64,000 bases of DNA from Myotis daubentonii. Its lineage: Eukaryota > Chordata > Mammalia > Chiroptera > Vespertilionidae. Below are positions 1-12,061 of this stretch, in pieces. Position 1 is the stretch's first letter. Every line of letters begins with the position of its first letter. A model generated the notes under the pieces. It searched no databases. It worked only from the letters and a program-made list of their open reading frames with translations, and was not told the DNA's origin. Made by a program: the position numbers and the translations under genes. The stretch lies in assembly GCF_963259705.1 (NCBI RefSeq), contig NC_081844.1, forward strand, positions 103,194,671 to 103,258,670. The letters run 5' to 3'.

Positions 1-1108
1 TTTTTATTTATGCTATGTCATTCTTTATTTCCATTTTCATAGTTACTATGTCTTTTCTCGTGCTATTGAACATCTTTACCATCGTTATTCTGAAGTCTAT
101 ATCAGATAAATTTATCTCCATTTCATTTATCTCTTCTTTTGGAGAATTCCCTTGTTCTTTCATTTAGGGATTGTTTGTTTGTCTCCTCACTTTGACTGCC
201 TGTTTGGCTTTGTGACTATGTATTAGGTTGATCTGCTATGACTCTCAATCTCTAGTGCAATACAGTGTCAAATGCTGTTTCTGACTAATCAGATCAGGCA
301 AAGACTCAAAACCTCCAAAGACTGCCTCTGCCTGCAGACTGATTAGATTGCACCTTGAGTAGCCTTCAGGCAATGGTCCACAGGTGTGGCGAGAATTTTC
401 CAACAGGGTGAGGCAATTGCTTCTGCCTGGAGGCTACTTGTTATTCTCAGCCTCTTAATGGGCCTCAGCACTCCACACCAGAGGGCAAGGTATTTTCCAA
501 TAGGATGGGACAACTGTCTTCCCCTCAGGCAAAACTGCCTGGATAGCAAAAGTCTGTGTTAGAAAGATGACCTCAGCAGTGTGAGGGAATGACTGCACAG
601 GAACCAGGATGTCTGCCTTCTGAGCCCTAACCTCAGAGCTCCCAATCCTGGCTTTTGCTCACACAGCTCCAATCCACTCTGCCCTCTCTCTGCTGGAGCA
701 CAAGTAGCTGCACATGGGTTTTGTGTGTTGGCCCTTTAAGAGGATGCCTGCATTTCTAGCCAGATGTCATATGGACAACTTTCTCAGTTATGGTACTCTC
801 TGCTGGGACCCAGCTTGGGATTAGACCCCAAAGCTCTCATTGGCAACCCCCCACAGCTGAGATATCTCTCTGGAACTTCCACTGCTGTCTATGGGAGCCC
901 ATCCAGCTCTTTCCCACCTTCGCCCTTCCTACCAATATGTGGTCTCCACTTTCTATCCTCGGTTATCAGGATTCTCTCCAGCTAGTCTTCCATTGATTAT
1001 TCAGGATTTTTTTTATATTTTAGTTATAATTACATTTTGGTCCTGGGAGCGTGTCTGTGAATCATCCACTTACTCCACCACCATTTTTAATCTCTCTCAG
1101 TAACTCGG
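1..1108 (-). mobile_element. LINE-1 5' UTR region, cut by the window edge
   Basis: Read on the minus strand, this begins near 1108 with a start typical of mammalian L1 5' UTRs (an AAAATGGTGGTGGAGTAAG-like opening). It continues through a 5'-UTR-like body. Near 60-190 it reaches a stretch resembling the region just before ORF1 (GATAAATGAAATGGAG, then TATAGACTTCAGAATAAC). The rest of the element, including ORF1 and ORF2, would lie to the left of the window. No open ORF1 is visible and no target-site duplication can be assigned with only one end in view. The assignment rests on resemblance to L1 5' regions recalled from the family, not on an alignment; the exact 5' boundary is uncertain by about 10 bp. 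Confidence 0.7.
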
Positions 1109-1369
1109 TTTTTGTATTTGCTTTGACTACATTGCGAATCGTTGTAGAAGATAAAATCTAGATGCATATGGGAGAGTCTGTAATGATGTGAGTTTGCAGA
1201 ATTCATGTGTGTCACCACCAAGGGTAGCATTTTGCCCCTTCATCCCTGTTGGGCAGGCAGGGTCACTAGCCAGGACTGTCCTAGCATCTATGATGCAGAG
1301 TGTGAGAGAGCAGTGGCTGCCCCTCCCAGGTCACCGTGTGGATCCTGACTCTCTCCCTTCTCCTGGCAG

Positions 1370-1608
1370 GCACTTTCTCTTTAAGACCTCCTCTGGAAGC
1401 ACACCCCTGTTCAGCAGCTCTTCTCCGGGGTACCCTTTGACCTCAGGAACCGTTTACACGCCGCCACCCCGCCTGCTGCCCCGGAACACCTTCTCCAGGA
1501 AGGCCTTCAAACTGAAGAAGCCCTCCAAGTACTGCAGCTGGAAATGTGCCGCCCTGTCCGCCATCGCCGCCGCCCTCCTCCTGGCCATTCTGTTGGCCTA
1601 TTTCATCG
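1370..1608 (+). CDS. TENM3: TENM3 coding exon: end of cytoplasmic domain and transmembrane helix
   Basis: Teneurin-3 is a large type II transmembrane cell-adhesion protein that acts in synaptic partner matching and neural wiring. This 239-bp exon follows a pyrimidine-rich acceptor (CTCTCCCTTCTCCTGGCAG) and ends at a GTGAGT donor. It supplies the last base of one codon, 79 full codons and the first base of the next (phase 2 in, phase 1 out). The translation starts [10 protein letters not shown], passes a proline-rich stretch ([10 protein letters not shown]) and a basic juxtamembrane stretch ([12 protein letters not shown]), then enters the membrane helix [18 protein letters not shown], ending LAYFI. 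The [16 protein letters not shown] core fits TENM3 as I recall it better than TENM2 or TENM4. The trailing G joins CA at 55490 to form GCA (Ala), giving LAYFI-AMHLLGL. An open frame from 1188 runs through intron on both sides and is not the exon. Confidence 0.95.
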
Positions 1609-2714
1609 GTGAGTGGGGAGCCAGCTGCCTCTGTTGCGGGGAGGAGGGAACCAGGCCCTCTGTTGCCTGCGAAATGTGCTTGTTGGCTCCTGAAGTCGTA
1701 AGAGTGAGTGACAGACTGGAGTGATTTTTCCCCTCCTGAAATCCATTTCTATCTGAGGCGTTTCTCCTTGATTCTAAACGACAGTTCTCATATGTGAACT
1801 TAAGCATCCTTGCTATATTCTTTCTTGGAGATCACCTGAGAATTGTTGTTCCTACAAACCCATCCCTCGTTCCCAAAGTAGCCTTCTAGTCTCCTCCCTC
1901 ACTGGATTTTAACCCAGGTGTGTGCTCTGAAATTCATGAGCATTGGTTAACTACAGCCAAAAATCAAAGAGAAGAAGAATAGTGATCAGCATCTCTGGGA
2001 ATAAACACCACATGCTACTGAATCCGAATCAGGTCCACCTCCCATGCCAGCTGTGCTTCTGGGAACTCTGAATATGACTTAGGGTAGCAGATTGGCAAAG
2101 TTGCTGGGGTATCTTTTTTCCCATGCCAAGGATGTTGGTTTGCGTCCTTGGGGTGCAGCCTGTGTAACTATGGGAAGCAGTGAATGCCAAGAGCTTAGGG
2201 GCAGGGTGCCACATGCATGCGAGCATCCTGGGCTGGACACAAAGCCCACTCGCAGCTCCTGGCCCCGACAGAGAGCCCCTGCTGCCACTCTGTCAACTGA
2301 GCCTGCCAATGGCAGATCTCCTGGCCCGGGCAGAGGCCACAGGGACATTTGTGAAAGTTTATTTGAAACACGTGGCGGTTCTGGCTTGGTTTCAGGGCAA
2401 TGATGATCGGCCTCCCCAATTTGTCTGTGCCCTGTTGCAAAGCAAACCTAGAAAACAGCAAAAGGAGGCCAACCCCCAAACAACTCCCAACATTTATGTA
2501 GAAACCCCTCCCACAGGAGAGGGGAAAAGACAGCCCTGCGCATGCTGGCTTTGCCCCTTCTCTCTAGGGAGTGGGACTCACACACCTCCTGCATCCTCAG
2601 CCAGCCAGTATGGTGCCTGCCAGAGAAGGGCTGGTCCAGGAGCTCCAATCCCATTCTTCCCAAGCTTGCCTGATGTGAAGGGAGGGTGACTGTGCTCCCC
2701 CGGAGATCTTAGAC

Positions 2715-2926
2715 CAGGGGTGGGCAAACTTTTTGACTCGAGGGCCACAATGGGTTCTTAAACTGGACCGGAGAGCCGGAACAAAAGCATGGATGGAGTG
2801 TTTGTGTGAACTAATATAAATTCAAAGTACACATCATTACATAAAAGGGTATGGTCTTTTTTTTTTAGTGTTATTCATTTCAAACGGGCCAGATCTGGCC
2901 CGCTGGCCGTAGTTTGCCCACAGCTG
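2715..2926. mobile_element. Non-autonomous hAT transposon (212 bp)
   Basis: Terminal inverted repeats CAGGGGTGGGCAAACT (left) and AGTTTGCCCACAGCTG (right) match at 14 of 16 positions. A perfect 8-bp target-site duplication TCTTAGAC flanks the element at 2707-2714 and 2927-2934. The 8-bp duplication and CAGGGGTGGGCAAAC-type ends identify the hAT superfamily. The interior has no coding capacity, so it must have been moved by a transposase supplied elsewhere. Confidence 0.9.
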
Positions 2927-5015
2927 TCTTAGACCCTGACCACGGCTGACCATTACTAGCCCAAAACTGATGTGAAGTTTTCGCTCTCTCCCAAAGTATC
3001 CGTGTGCTCATCTTAAAATGGAAAAATAAGTTTCACATTCCTTACTGGGCACACCTCTCAGCCGTACCCTCCAAATGTGAGGACACTGACATCCCGGGGA
3101 AAGGCACTGTGTGTATCTGGGGCTTTGCAAACACCTTTGTGCTCTAAACCCATCTCTCTAGGGGCAGAGGTTCAAGTCCTGTCTGCCTCTCACTTACCTC
3201 TTGAAGGATGGAGCAATAGGTTGACTTGAAGGAGGGGGGAGGGCATCTGTTACACCCTCAATCACTTGCGTACCCGTTTTGTGTTGTTAGAGGTAGTTTT
3301 ATGGGCTTCCCCAGATTGTTCAGTGGAAGTGAACTGAATTGCCTTCGGTTGCCTCTGGGGTTGTTGCGCGATTCGGCTTTATGTCAGAAACTTCAGAAAG
3401 GGTCCATGAGCTCACTTCTCAGGCTTGATGTTCCACTGGGCTGGTGGGTACTGCCAGCCACTGCCAAGACTGTCCTCGGCGTACCTCCTCCTCCACTGGC
3501 AAGAGAGAGATAGATGGCTACTGCCTGATTTATTGAGCTTGATAGTTAAAATATAATAGCTTTCTGTAGGGCGATCACATAAATGGGACATCGTATAGGG
3601 AGCATTTAATGTTTTAATCGGGTGCGTAACTTGTAAATGATGGATTAGGAAACATATTTATTCTCAGTCTTGAGGCTACTGGATGGACCTGAGCATCTAA
3701 GGATGGTTTATTAGGTTATAATCCATCATCTCCTATTATGTATGCTTTAGGTAAGATTGTGCTCTGACCCTGGAGTATTGAAGAATAGTTTAATGACTCA
3801 AAATAAGTGATGTAATGAGCCAATTTACCCAACAGCTATGGGGGAGAGCATGGAGCCACGGGGGCTGGCAGGTCTGCAAGTGTGGTGGGAGGTCAAGACC
3901 GTGAGTTCTGATCTTGACCCCAGAGACCCCTTTCTCCTCAGCCTTCACAAAGTTGCTTTCCTTGTGGGTCTTAGTTCCCTAAATGAAACGTGGGAACAGG
4001 GTGGTTATTTATGTGCAGAAACTCTGAAGTATGGTGAGGATTAATTAATGTGGGTGACTTTGAAGATGAAAAGCAGTATATTATTAATTACAGAGCTTCA
4101 GGGCATACACAGTGCATTGCAAACACAGAGAAAAGTGCTGTCGGGAGCAGCGAGGGGTGGTGCCTACCTAGAAACAACCTTCGGGGAAGGAGGGAGAGGC
4201 AACACAAGGGCCAAAGCCCATTCTGGTCCATGTGGGACTCTGTGTTCCAGTAGAACATGACAGCTCCTCCGTTGAAGCACTGGCCTGAGGGCGTTTATGG
4301 ACAGGCCTGCCAGGAGCGGTGACCATGTGTCAAATGAGCTTGTTTGCATGTTCCAACCCATCAGAGGAGACTTTCCAGAAATGAGTAATCTGGACTCGTT
4401 CAGCCCCATGACGAGTTCTCCCATAGATCCAGCATGTGGGTGGTGTCGACGCAGGATAGCGTTAGCTCTCCTGGAAATGGGAAAAGGTGGGGCCTTTAAC
4501 AACTCAGGGAAGGACCCTTCCCCTCGTCCCCCAGTTCTTGATCTCAGAGCTGGGGTCAGCAACCTTTTATGATATACTCTCCATTCAATTCCCCCAGTGT
4601 ACAGAACACCCTGGAATAAATTACTCTGAGGAGCTGCATGAACCACTCAGGGACCATTTGGGGCCTCATGCGGCCTCTGGCCCACGTGGTTCCAAGGGAA
4701 TACCAGTTTAGGAGAAGCTGGAATGCAAGGGAGCGTCCCTCTTAAGAAGCTGTCTTCCATCCTTGGGCAGCTCAAGGACTTTCAGTGCCAGCAACACCAG
4801 AAATCCCTCTAGACCCCGAAATTTCTGAGTTGTATGAGCAGCATAGAGCTCCTCACCTGTGTTATGCTGACTACACTGTGTTTTTATCCTTACAGTGTAC
4901 ATAACAAGAACAGGTTAGAAACTTTCCCATTTAAAGCATGTTTATATAATTATGAAATTTGAACCATACCCACAGCCCCCAACACACACTCTAGCAGAAA
5001 ATAAAATTGGTGCCA

Positions 5016-5201
5016 CCAGCATGGCCCAGTGTTTGAGCATGGACCTATAAACCAGGAGGCCACAGTTCGATTCCTGGTCAGGGTGCATGCATGGATTGCA
5101 GGCTCAGTGGGGGGCATACAGGAAGCCGCCGATCAATGATTCTCTCTCGTCATTGATGTTTCTATCTCTCTCTCCCTCTCCCTTCCTCTCTGAAATCAAT
5201 G

Positions 5202-5235
<34 letters not shown>

Positions 5236-5237
5236 TG
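5016..5237 (+). mobile_element. VES-type SINE
   Basis: tRNA-derived SINE with a box-B-like AGTTCGATTCCTGG and the body typical of bat VES elements (AACCAGGAGGCCACAG, later TCATTGATGTTTCTATCTC). It ends in an AAATCAATGAAAATAT tail that has expanded into (AT)n at 5207-5231. Confidence 0.88.
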
Positions 5238-5734
5238 AATTGGCACACAACAGTCATTGAACAAGAGTTGATACTGAGGCCCAGAGCATCTAAGTCACAT
5301 GGCTAGTTAGCTGCAGCATGAAGACTAGACCCTTGGTTTCCTGATGTCAGGTCTAGCATCTTTGCCCTGACTACTCTCTCCTAAAGTTTACATTTGGCCA
5401 TGTTCTCCAAATACTGCCTCAAACCTACATGGCCCTGAATCATCTAACACCTTGGGCAGCAGCCAAGCCTCCTCCTCAGTCTCCTAACCCAAGTCCCAGC
5501 GCCCAGTAGCCTTTCTCCTTAAAGAGCGGGGGAGTAGGCATTCTCGGGTTTGCGGGCCATGCAGTCTCTGTCACGACTGCTTGTTGTTAAGCAAAAGCAA
5601 AGACGTAAACAAATGGGCATGGTTGTGCTCCAAGAGACTTCAGTTACGGACACTGAAATTTGAGTTTTATGTACTTTTCATGTGTCAACCAATACTATCC
5701 TTTGGATTTTTTTTTCAACTAGTCTGAGTGTAAA

Positions 5735-5832
5735 ACTATACCTGTTTAGCCCAGGGGGTCTTAAAACCATACAAACAACCAGGTGGCAGACAGGATTTGG
5801 CCCACAGGCCACAGTGTGCCAACCCCTATCTG
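5735..5832. mobile_element. Possible old hAT fragment
   Basis: CAGGGGGTCTTAAAACCATA, then AGGATTTGGCCCACAGGCCA, then TGTGCCAACCCC resembles a short remnant of an ancient mammalian hAT non-autonomous element, perhaps the same family as 59689-59903. No target-site duplication is visible. Confidence 0.4.
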
Positions 5833-7327
5833 ATTATATTACTGCTCTTTTCCTAAGATTGCCTTTTCAGAGTGTTTTCACCTTTACAAAAGGGGGGAAA
5901 TGTTGTCAAACTGGCTAAGTCCAACCATATGTCCGCTGTAGGTGGGCAGGTGATAGACATTTTCTGACGTTGCATTCCCATTTCACAATGAGTAATTACA
6001 CCTGCCTTTCTGACCCACTCCCCAAACTCAAAGAAGAAAGCCACTTAGTTGAAAATTGTGTGTAGGATAAGGGTTTCCATCTTAACAGGCTACTTGACAC
6101 AGTGCTCCAACGCAGATAAAATGCAATTGTCTTGCAATGTTGCCCTGTATTCATTGTCCTCCATCTTCAGTTGAACCCCATCTTCCTGGGCAAAACCTTC
6201 GCCTGTTCAAAATCACTCAGGGCCTGCCGCCTTCTCGCCAAGGGTTTCCAACAGGTTGTAACAGCGCTGGGTCATTGAATAATGTCATCGTTTTCTGGCC
6301 CTAGGTTAACGTTTCCTTACAGGGCACCAAAGTTTTTGCACAGCTTCCCCTCAGCAAGAAGAAAGAGGCTTGCAAGGTATGACTTTGCTGTTTAAATCCA
6401 GATAATCCTAGAAATTCTAGATGAGAATCCACACAATGGCTCAGCGTGACTCCAGCCTCAGCCCATCCCCCCTGAGTTAAAAACATACACAGCGTAACTG
6501 ACAAAACTCCCCACCTGGTTGAGAAGGAGGGAGGCAGGGGGCAGAGAGAAAGATAAGCATTTGTGTCATCCTAAATTAGTTTTCAGCTCTTCGGATCTCT
6601 GCCAAACTAAAATACGTATATATAGTAGAAAGTCACCTTGTCTTTTTTCACTACGGTAATTCCTGCCAAATGTGAAACACTGTGTTTTAAGTCAGCTGCT
6701 CAGCACTGTCTTCTGACACGCTCGCTTTGATCTGGGAAGAACGCAGGCCATCAACATGTCAGGATGTTAAAAGTGCGGTAATTTGGGGTGCTTTCAGGTT
6801 TTGTTGTTTTTTTCGAAAACAATGAGGGATTATTTTCTATGGAAACTAAAAGCTTGCAATGTGCTTAAAGTTGCTACACTTGAAAATTGATATGTTGAGA
6901 CGCAGACTGATGAATCCTGTGTTCTCAGCTGCTATTTTGTGTGTATTCCCATCTCACTGAACAGAGGAGGTTTGGGGAAAACAAAGAAAATGACAGAAAA
7001 TGATGAGAACAGCACACTTACCTGGCAGCCTTTGTGAGGACCCAGCCTGGGGGCGGGAATTGGTCCTCGTTCCAACTCCCTGCTCTTTGTCCAGAGAGAT
7101 GCTAAACCCTTCCCTCCTTTGTGAATTCCAAATCATGTATTTACATCTTAGTATCTAAGGGGCAAAATTCTAATGATTAAATCCAGCAAATAGCATTTCC
7201 ACCCAACTCCAGGCCCAAATGGTCAAACCTCGCAGTTAGTCACACAAACAAAAAGAGAACTGCCCACAAGTAAGCCAGGGGACCAGTTAGTGGCAGCTTT
7301 TTTATCTATTGGATATGCTAATGTGCT

Positions 7328-7534
7328 TTTTAAATTTTATATATTATTTCAGAAAGGAAAGAAGAGGGAGAGAGAGAAACATCAGTGATGAGAGATAATC
7401 TTGATCGGCTGCCTCCTGCACACCCCACACTGGAGATCCAGCCCACAACCTGGGCATGTGCCCTGACCGGGAATCAAACCACAACCTTCTGGTTCACAGG
7501 TCAATGCTCAACCACTGAGCTATACCAACTGAGT
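7328..7534 (-). mobile_element. VES-type SINE with 12-bp TSD
   Basis: On the minus strand it has the tRNA-like head (GAACCAGAAGGTTGTGGTTT) and the VES body and tail. The duplication TGCTAATGTGCT is perfect at 7316-7327 and 7535-7546, which fixes both ends and shows L1-type target-primed insertion. Confidence 0.92.
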
Positions 7535-8410
7535 TGCTAATGTGCTCTTAACCAGGTAATATGTCCTGGCAGTGCCCACACATAGGTGAGCCTTTGGCAG
7601 TGGGACTGCCACGTCATAACCGTACACCTGATTTCAAAGGGTTTGTCAGTTTACAGAAAGTCAAGTAAATAATTGGGGGGGGGTGTTGGGGGTCCCTAAT
7701 CGCCTAGCAGACACATGGCAATGTTTGTATCTCATGTTTGACATTCAGAAAAGGTGAGTTTCTCCACTGAGGTGCATGCCTTTGTCATCCCTCTAAGACA
7801 CCTGTGAGAAATCAACGTAGTCAGCCAACATGGGCTGTCCATCTTCGTGGGCACACTCGGTGGATGCAAATGAGGAAGCAACTTTTGGTCCTGACTTTGT
7901 AGAGCATCTTGATGCTAAACTAGGGGGGAAGAAGTGAGTAGTTGCTACAACCCCAAGTCCCTCGAGGACAATGACAAGGAAACAGGGTACTGATATCAGC
8001 TGCCAACCCAGGACTTTGTGTCTCCCCAAAGTACACGTTAGGTGAAGGGTGTGGCGGGTTCATCACCTGTGCATCTATCCTTTGATCACCATTCTGGCCT
8101 CAGTCCTGGACTTTCTCTGGAATAATTCTCTCTCTAGCTGCCTACCAGTCCAACAGCTGTAAAGGGAGGCTGTGACATTACTGTCCCCCCCTCCACACAC
8201 TCTATTTGTTTAACTGGATTACTTAGGGCGTCACCAGGCCCACAGATCCCCATGTCTTGAGTCGTTCGTTTGTTCGTTTATTTGTACTTGTTTCAGGATT
8301 TAGGATTCTGGGCACAACTTCAAACATACTGTAAATAGATATTATTTCATTCTGTGTTTTGCCTGTAACAACATTACAGAAGTTCTTGCCTTGCCGTGCT
8401 AATTATAAAA

Positions 8411-8620
8411 GAAGCAACTCGGTGTAATGGGAAGCACAAACATAGGCTTTGGTGTCAGAGAAACTGGGTTCAAGTTCTGATAGATATACTTAAAAGCCAT
8501 TTGACTTTGGGCTTGCTATTTAATCTCCCTGCACCTAGGTTTCCTATCCAAAAAGGAAAATGGGGATAATTCCTACCTGGAAAAGATGTTTCAAGTATTC
8601 ATTGAAATGATACATACAGA
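8411..8620 (+). mobile_element. MIR (ancient SINE) relic
   Basis: Contains the MIR core order: ACTGGGTTCAAGTTCTGATA, a TGACTTTGGGCTTGC-like segment, CTCCCTGCACCTAGGTTTCC, and AAAATGGGGATAATTCCTAC. Confidence 0.75.
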
Positions 8621-8709
8621 CAACTTTTCTTCAAGTTCCATATGTCATCATATGTGGGAAGTATCATTACTGTATGTATTCTCAAGAAGAGAAAAGGTTT
8701 CATTCAAAA

Positions 8710-8849
8710 TGTGACATGACTTCTTAGCATTTCAAATTTTTCTTTCTTTTTTTTTTTTTTTGGAAAGAGGTAGACACAGACCACCTGTGACATGATTTCT
8801 TAGCACTTAGAATTTTTATTTCATGTTTTTGGAAAGAGGTAGTCACAGG
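8710..8849. repeat. Imperfect local tandem duplication
   Basis: Two copies of a roughly 65-70 bp segment, 8710-8780 and 8786-8849. Each runs from TGTGACATGA(C/T)TTCTTAGCA through a T-rich centre to TTGGAAAGAGGTAG(A/T)CACAG. They differ mainly in T-tract length. Confidence 0.75.
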
Positions 8850-9090
8850 CCAGATGGATTGATGCACAGCCATGTGACTAGACGAGTCCATGGTCACGCC
8901 AGCAGACCAGTGTGCTGCCTGGCTGATTGTGAGAAAGCACCAATTAAGAGGTGTATTCTGATTTCAGAGATGTGAAAATGTGAAAAAAAAAATAGTTGAG
9001 TCTTAGAATCAGCGAGCTACAGGAGTACCTAGCACATGGTAGCCTAAAAGTAAAAGGTCAAAGTGAGAGGCAGCAGCCTTCATTTGAGAT

Positions 9091-9113
9091 AAAAAAAAAA
9101 AAAAAAAAAAAAA
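9091..9113 (+). repeat. Poly(A) tract
   Basis: Uninterrupted A run of about 23 bases. No recognisable SINE or LINE body precedes it, so its origin is unclear. Confidence 0.9.
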
Positions 9114-9754
9114 ACCTACTCAGAGAGCACTGATTCAGGCAAAAACCCAAATGGTGATCCCATTAGGTGACAAAGTCAATAGAAGGGAGACATGTTTAAT
9201 TTCAGCCCGGGAGTCATCAGTCTGGTCATCATAGTATCTGCTTGCTTGCCATCCCGCCTGACAGTTCTTTGGGACACAGTGTCCTTTAGGCCCAGTCCAG
9301 AGGCTATCTCGTCCTGTGTTAACATTCCGAAGCTTTGAGGCATAAGACATACAAGGCGGTTCTTCTGGGGTCGCAGGTCCGGCTCCATTTTAAAGTAGCT
9401 TCGTTTATATTATTTTTCATATGCAATAGAAACTCACCTAAGTGGAGTTATTGTTATTATTGTATTGGCTACCACGCTCCCAGGCCAGGTCCAGTGAGAA
9501 GTATACTGACCCAGGTTCTTAGGGTCATTGCATCCCCAGAGCAGTGCCTGGTGCCTTGTAAGCAAACGATAAATATTTGTTGGATTAATCAATGCTGTTT
9601 AGGGGTAGGGCTGAGCTGGACCATTTGTGAAAGACTTTATGAAGTACCCAGAATCCCCACACCCTGGTTTCACTTGTTCCTCCATGAAGAAGGGACTTGC
9701 CTCTCTTCCCAAATTACATTTCCAAGTTAGAAAGCGTTTAGGCAATGGAACATT

Positions 9755-9786
9755 GGGGCGGGGGGGGGGGGGGGGGGGGGGCGGGG
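9755..9786 (+). repeat. Poly(G) tract
   Basis: GGGG, C, a run of about 22 G, C, then GGGG. A possible G-quadruplex former, and a place where sequencing length is unreliable. Confidence 0.85.
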
Positions 9787-11837
9787 AGATGCGTAAGCAG
9801 CACAGCTAAGCCCTCTGGCAGGAGTCTGCGCCTCCCTGAAATCGAGGGAGCTCCCGAGGGAAGCTGGGAAGTGTTTGTGTCTGGCATTCGGCCACCGTTT
9901 GGCACTCACATTACCAAAGTGTGGCAGGATTTAGTTGGAGTTCAAGGTGAAGAAGCAAATAATGGCATAAATCTGAAAGTCTGTTGGCTGCTTCCCTGTA
10001 AATGAGGATGTGCTAAGAAATGAAGCAATTGCTCCAAGGCACCAAGTAGAGAAAGGAACTATTATATGGTGAATTAGGTCCATGAGCACAAGCAATACGG
10101 AAGCGCTTGTGCTCTGCATTGCCCTGCTTAGCTCTGCGGCTTCAGACAACAGAAATTTGACCCAAAAACGAACTTTCATAGCATTCGTATTTCTCTTAAG
10201 GTCACCGTAGCCAAGATTCCTGTGTCCTTTATTGAAAACTCAGTTATAGAAAATTCATATTTTGGTTGTTAAGAATAGACACCCAGAACTTTTGCCTGAG
10301 CCCTTTGCTCATCGAATAAATCATTTATTAAATTGATGGCTCAGAATAAGCATCATCTGCATTAGGAGAGCAGATGATCCGTGAACTGTATTAACATGCT
10401 TAATATTACCGTAAAAAAGGGGGTGGGGGGGCCAATGCGTTGCATATTTCATTTATTTTATTTTTTTATGTTATCAACTTGTAGCCTTAAATAAACATGT
10501 CAATATTGGAGTGCTTCATAAAATATAACTGTACTAAGCTACATGTTGATAAGAAAAGAGCTTCGCTGAAGAAAATATTGTCTTCCATTCTTGCAAAGAG
10601 AAAGAAATGGATAAGAGGCACAATATGGATCCTCTTTCAAAGGCTTTTCCTTCCCACAAACCAAAGCTACAGGCCAGAAGGGAGGATCGGCTGTGCCTCC
10701 AGTCTTTGCATTTCTTTCATCATGACTTTCTTCAGGGCGGGCTGTCAGGGAAGGCCTGTCCATTGGGATGGGCTTTCAGTGGAGCCAGGTCATTGGTGGG
10801 AAGATTTGTGCCAATATGTTGGGCACTCCCTTAGGGACTCTGATCTTTGTAAAAGAAAGCCACGGTACCTCGCTTTGGCCTTTGCAGTCATGATGCAATT
10901 CTGTCCGTTTGCTTACTTATATTACACCATGAGCGTTTTAGAGGCGCATTAATGAAGTTTAGATTAGCCTTGCTTCTATTCCACAGGGGAAGGTAAGTGG
11001 CAGTGTGTCAGATGCATCCTGTTCTTTGGGCCACGATAAACAAGATGACATCTTTCAAGGGAGTTCCTTGAGCCTTTGAATCAGATGTATTTTTGAAACC
11101 AGTTTTAAGGCCACCTTATGCCCCAGATTTTGCAAACGTCGACTTCTGGGGCGTTAGCTAAGTTAGAGTACATGTGTTTAAACTTTCTTTTAATGAGATT
11201 TGAAGACTTCCTGAATCTTGAGAGAATTGTGGGTTAAAGACTTTTTTCCCCCATGAAAAAAAAATTCTTGTGACTTTGTATATTAATTTTATGTGTTAAT
11301 TATTTTACATTAATTTAATATGTATTCAGTGCATTATATAAAGTTTATGTTTTTCCATTGGGCAAGAAATTTTATTTAGGCAAGTGATTAGCCAGTCACG
11401 TGGTATGCTGGAATCCGCTGACTAGTCTCCGAATCTGGGACATTTTTACTTGAAATGTTTTTCCTAGACCTAGAGTCTAATAAGCAACCCCATAAAATAG
11501 TACAGTTAATAGGGAAGCTTAGAGAGCCTGGATAAGTTATGGTTTGCACAAGCGACCCATGCCATGGTGTTAATCAGGCACACACAACAGTCATAGAAGG
11601 ATGCTGAGTTTCATTTTTCCCAATCCATCAAGACACAGAACCTTTTATTTAAAAGCTTTTATTAACTCATCGGTATGAATCAAAGGTCAGTCATTTTTCC
11701 CCCCTAGAAATGTGGAGTGATCTAACTATTACACAGTGAGAAATTGAGGATATTTGGGTCTATTTTTATCCAATCTGTTTTTGTGAAATGAAGACATTAT
11801 CTCCTCCTGAATTTACTTTAGAAGCTGTAAAGTTTCT

Positions 11838-12061
11838 GCCCTGGTCGATGTGGCTCAGTTGGTTGGGTGTCATTCCATTCACCAAAAGGTTGCTGATTGG
11901 ATTCCCTGTCAGGACATATGCTTGGGTTTTAGGCTCAATCCCTGGTAGGGAGCTTGCAGGAGGCAGCCAATTGATGTTTCACTCTCACATTGATGTTTCT
12001 CTCCCTCTCCCTTCCTCGCTCTCTAAAAATCAATTTAAAATCTTTAAAAAAAAAAAAAAAC
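11838..12061 (+). mobile_element. VES-related tRNA SINE, older subfamily
   Basis: Head CCTGGTCGATGTGGCTCAG, B-box region with mutations (TTGGATTCCCTGTCAGG), body GCAGGAGGCAGCCAATTGAT, then a CT-rich segment and a poly(A) tail. No clear target-site duplication. Confidence 0.82.

Noticed and set aside
475..490. CTCF-like motif in the L1 (ACACCAGAGGGCAAG)
   Set aside because: Misses the consensus at the first position, inside L1 sequence; weaker than the Helitron motif.
1188..1724. 178-codon open frame around the TENM3 exon, as a separate gene
   Set aside because: Only 1370-1608 is exonic. The flanks are intron, with a strong acceptor and donor inside the frame.
4550..4700. Possible hAT relic (GGGGTCAGCAACCTTTT, later ATGCGGCCTCTGGCC)
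   Set aside because: Resembles a hAT left end and interior, but I find no right end or target duplication; too weak to call.
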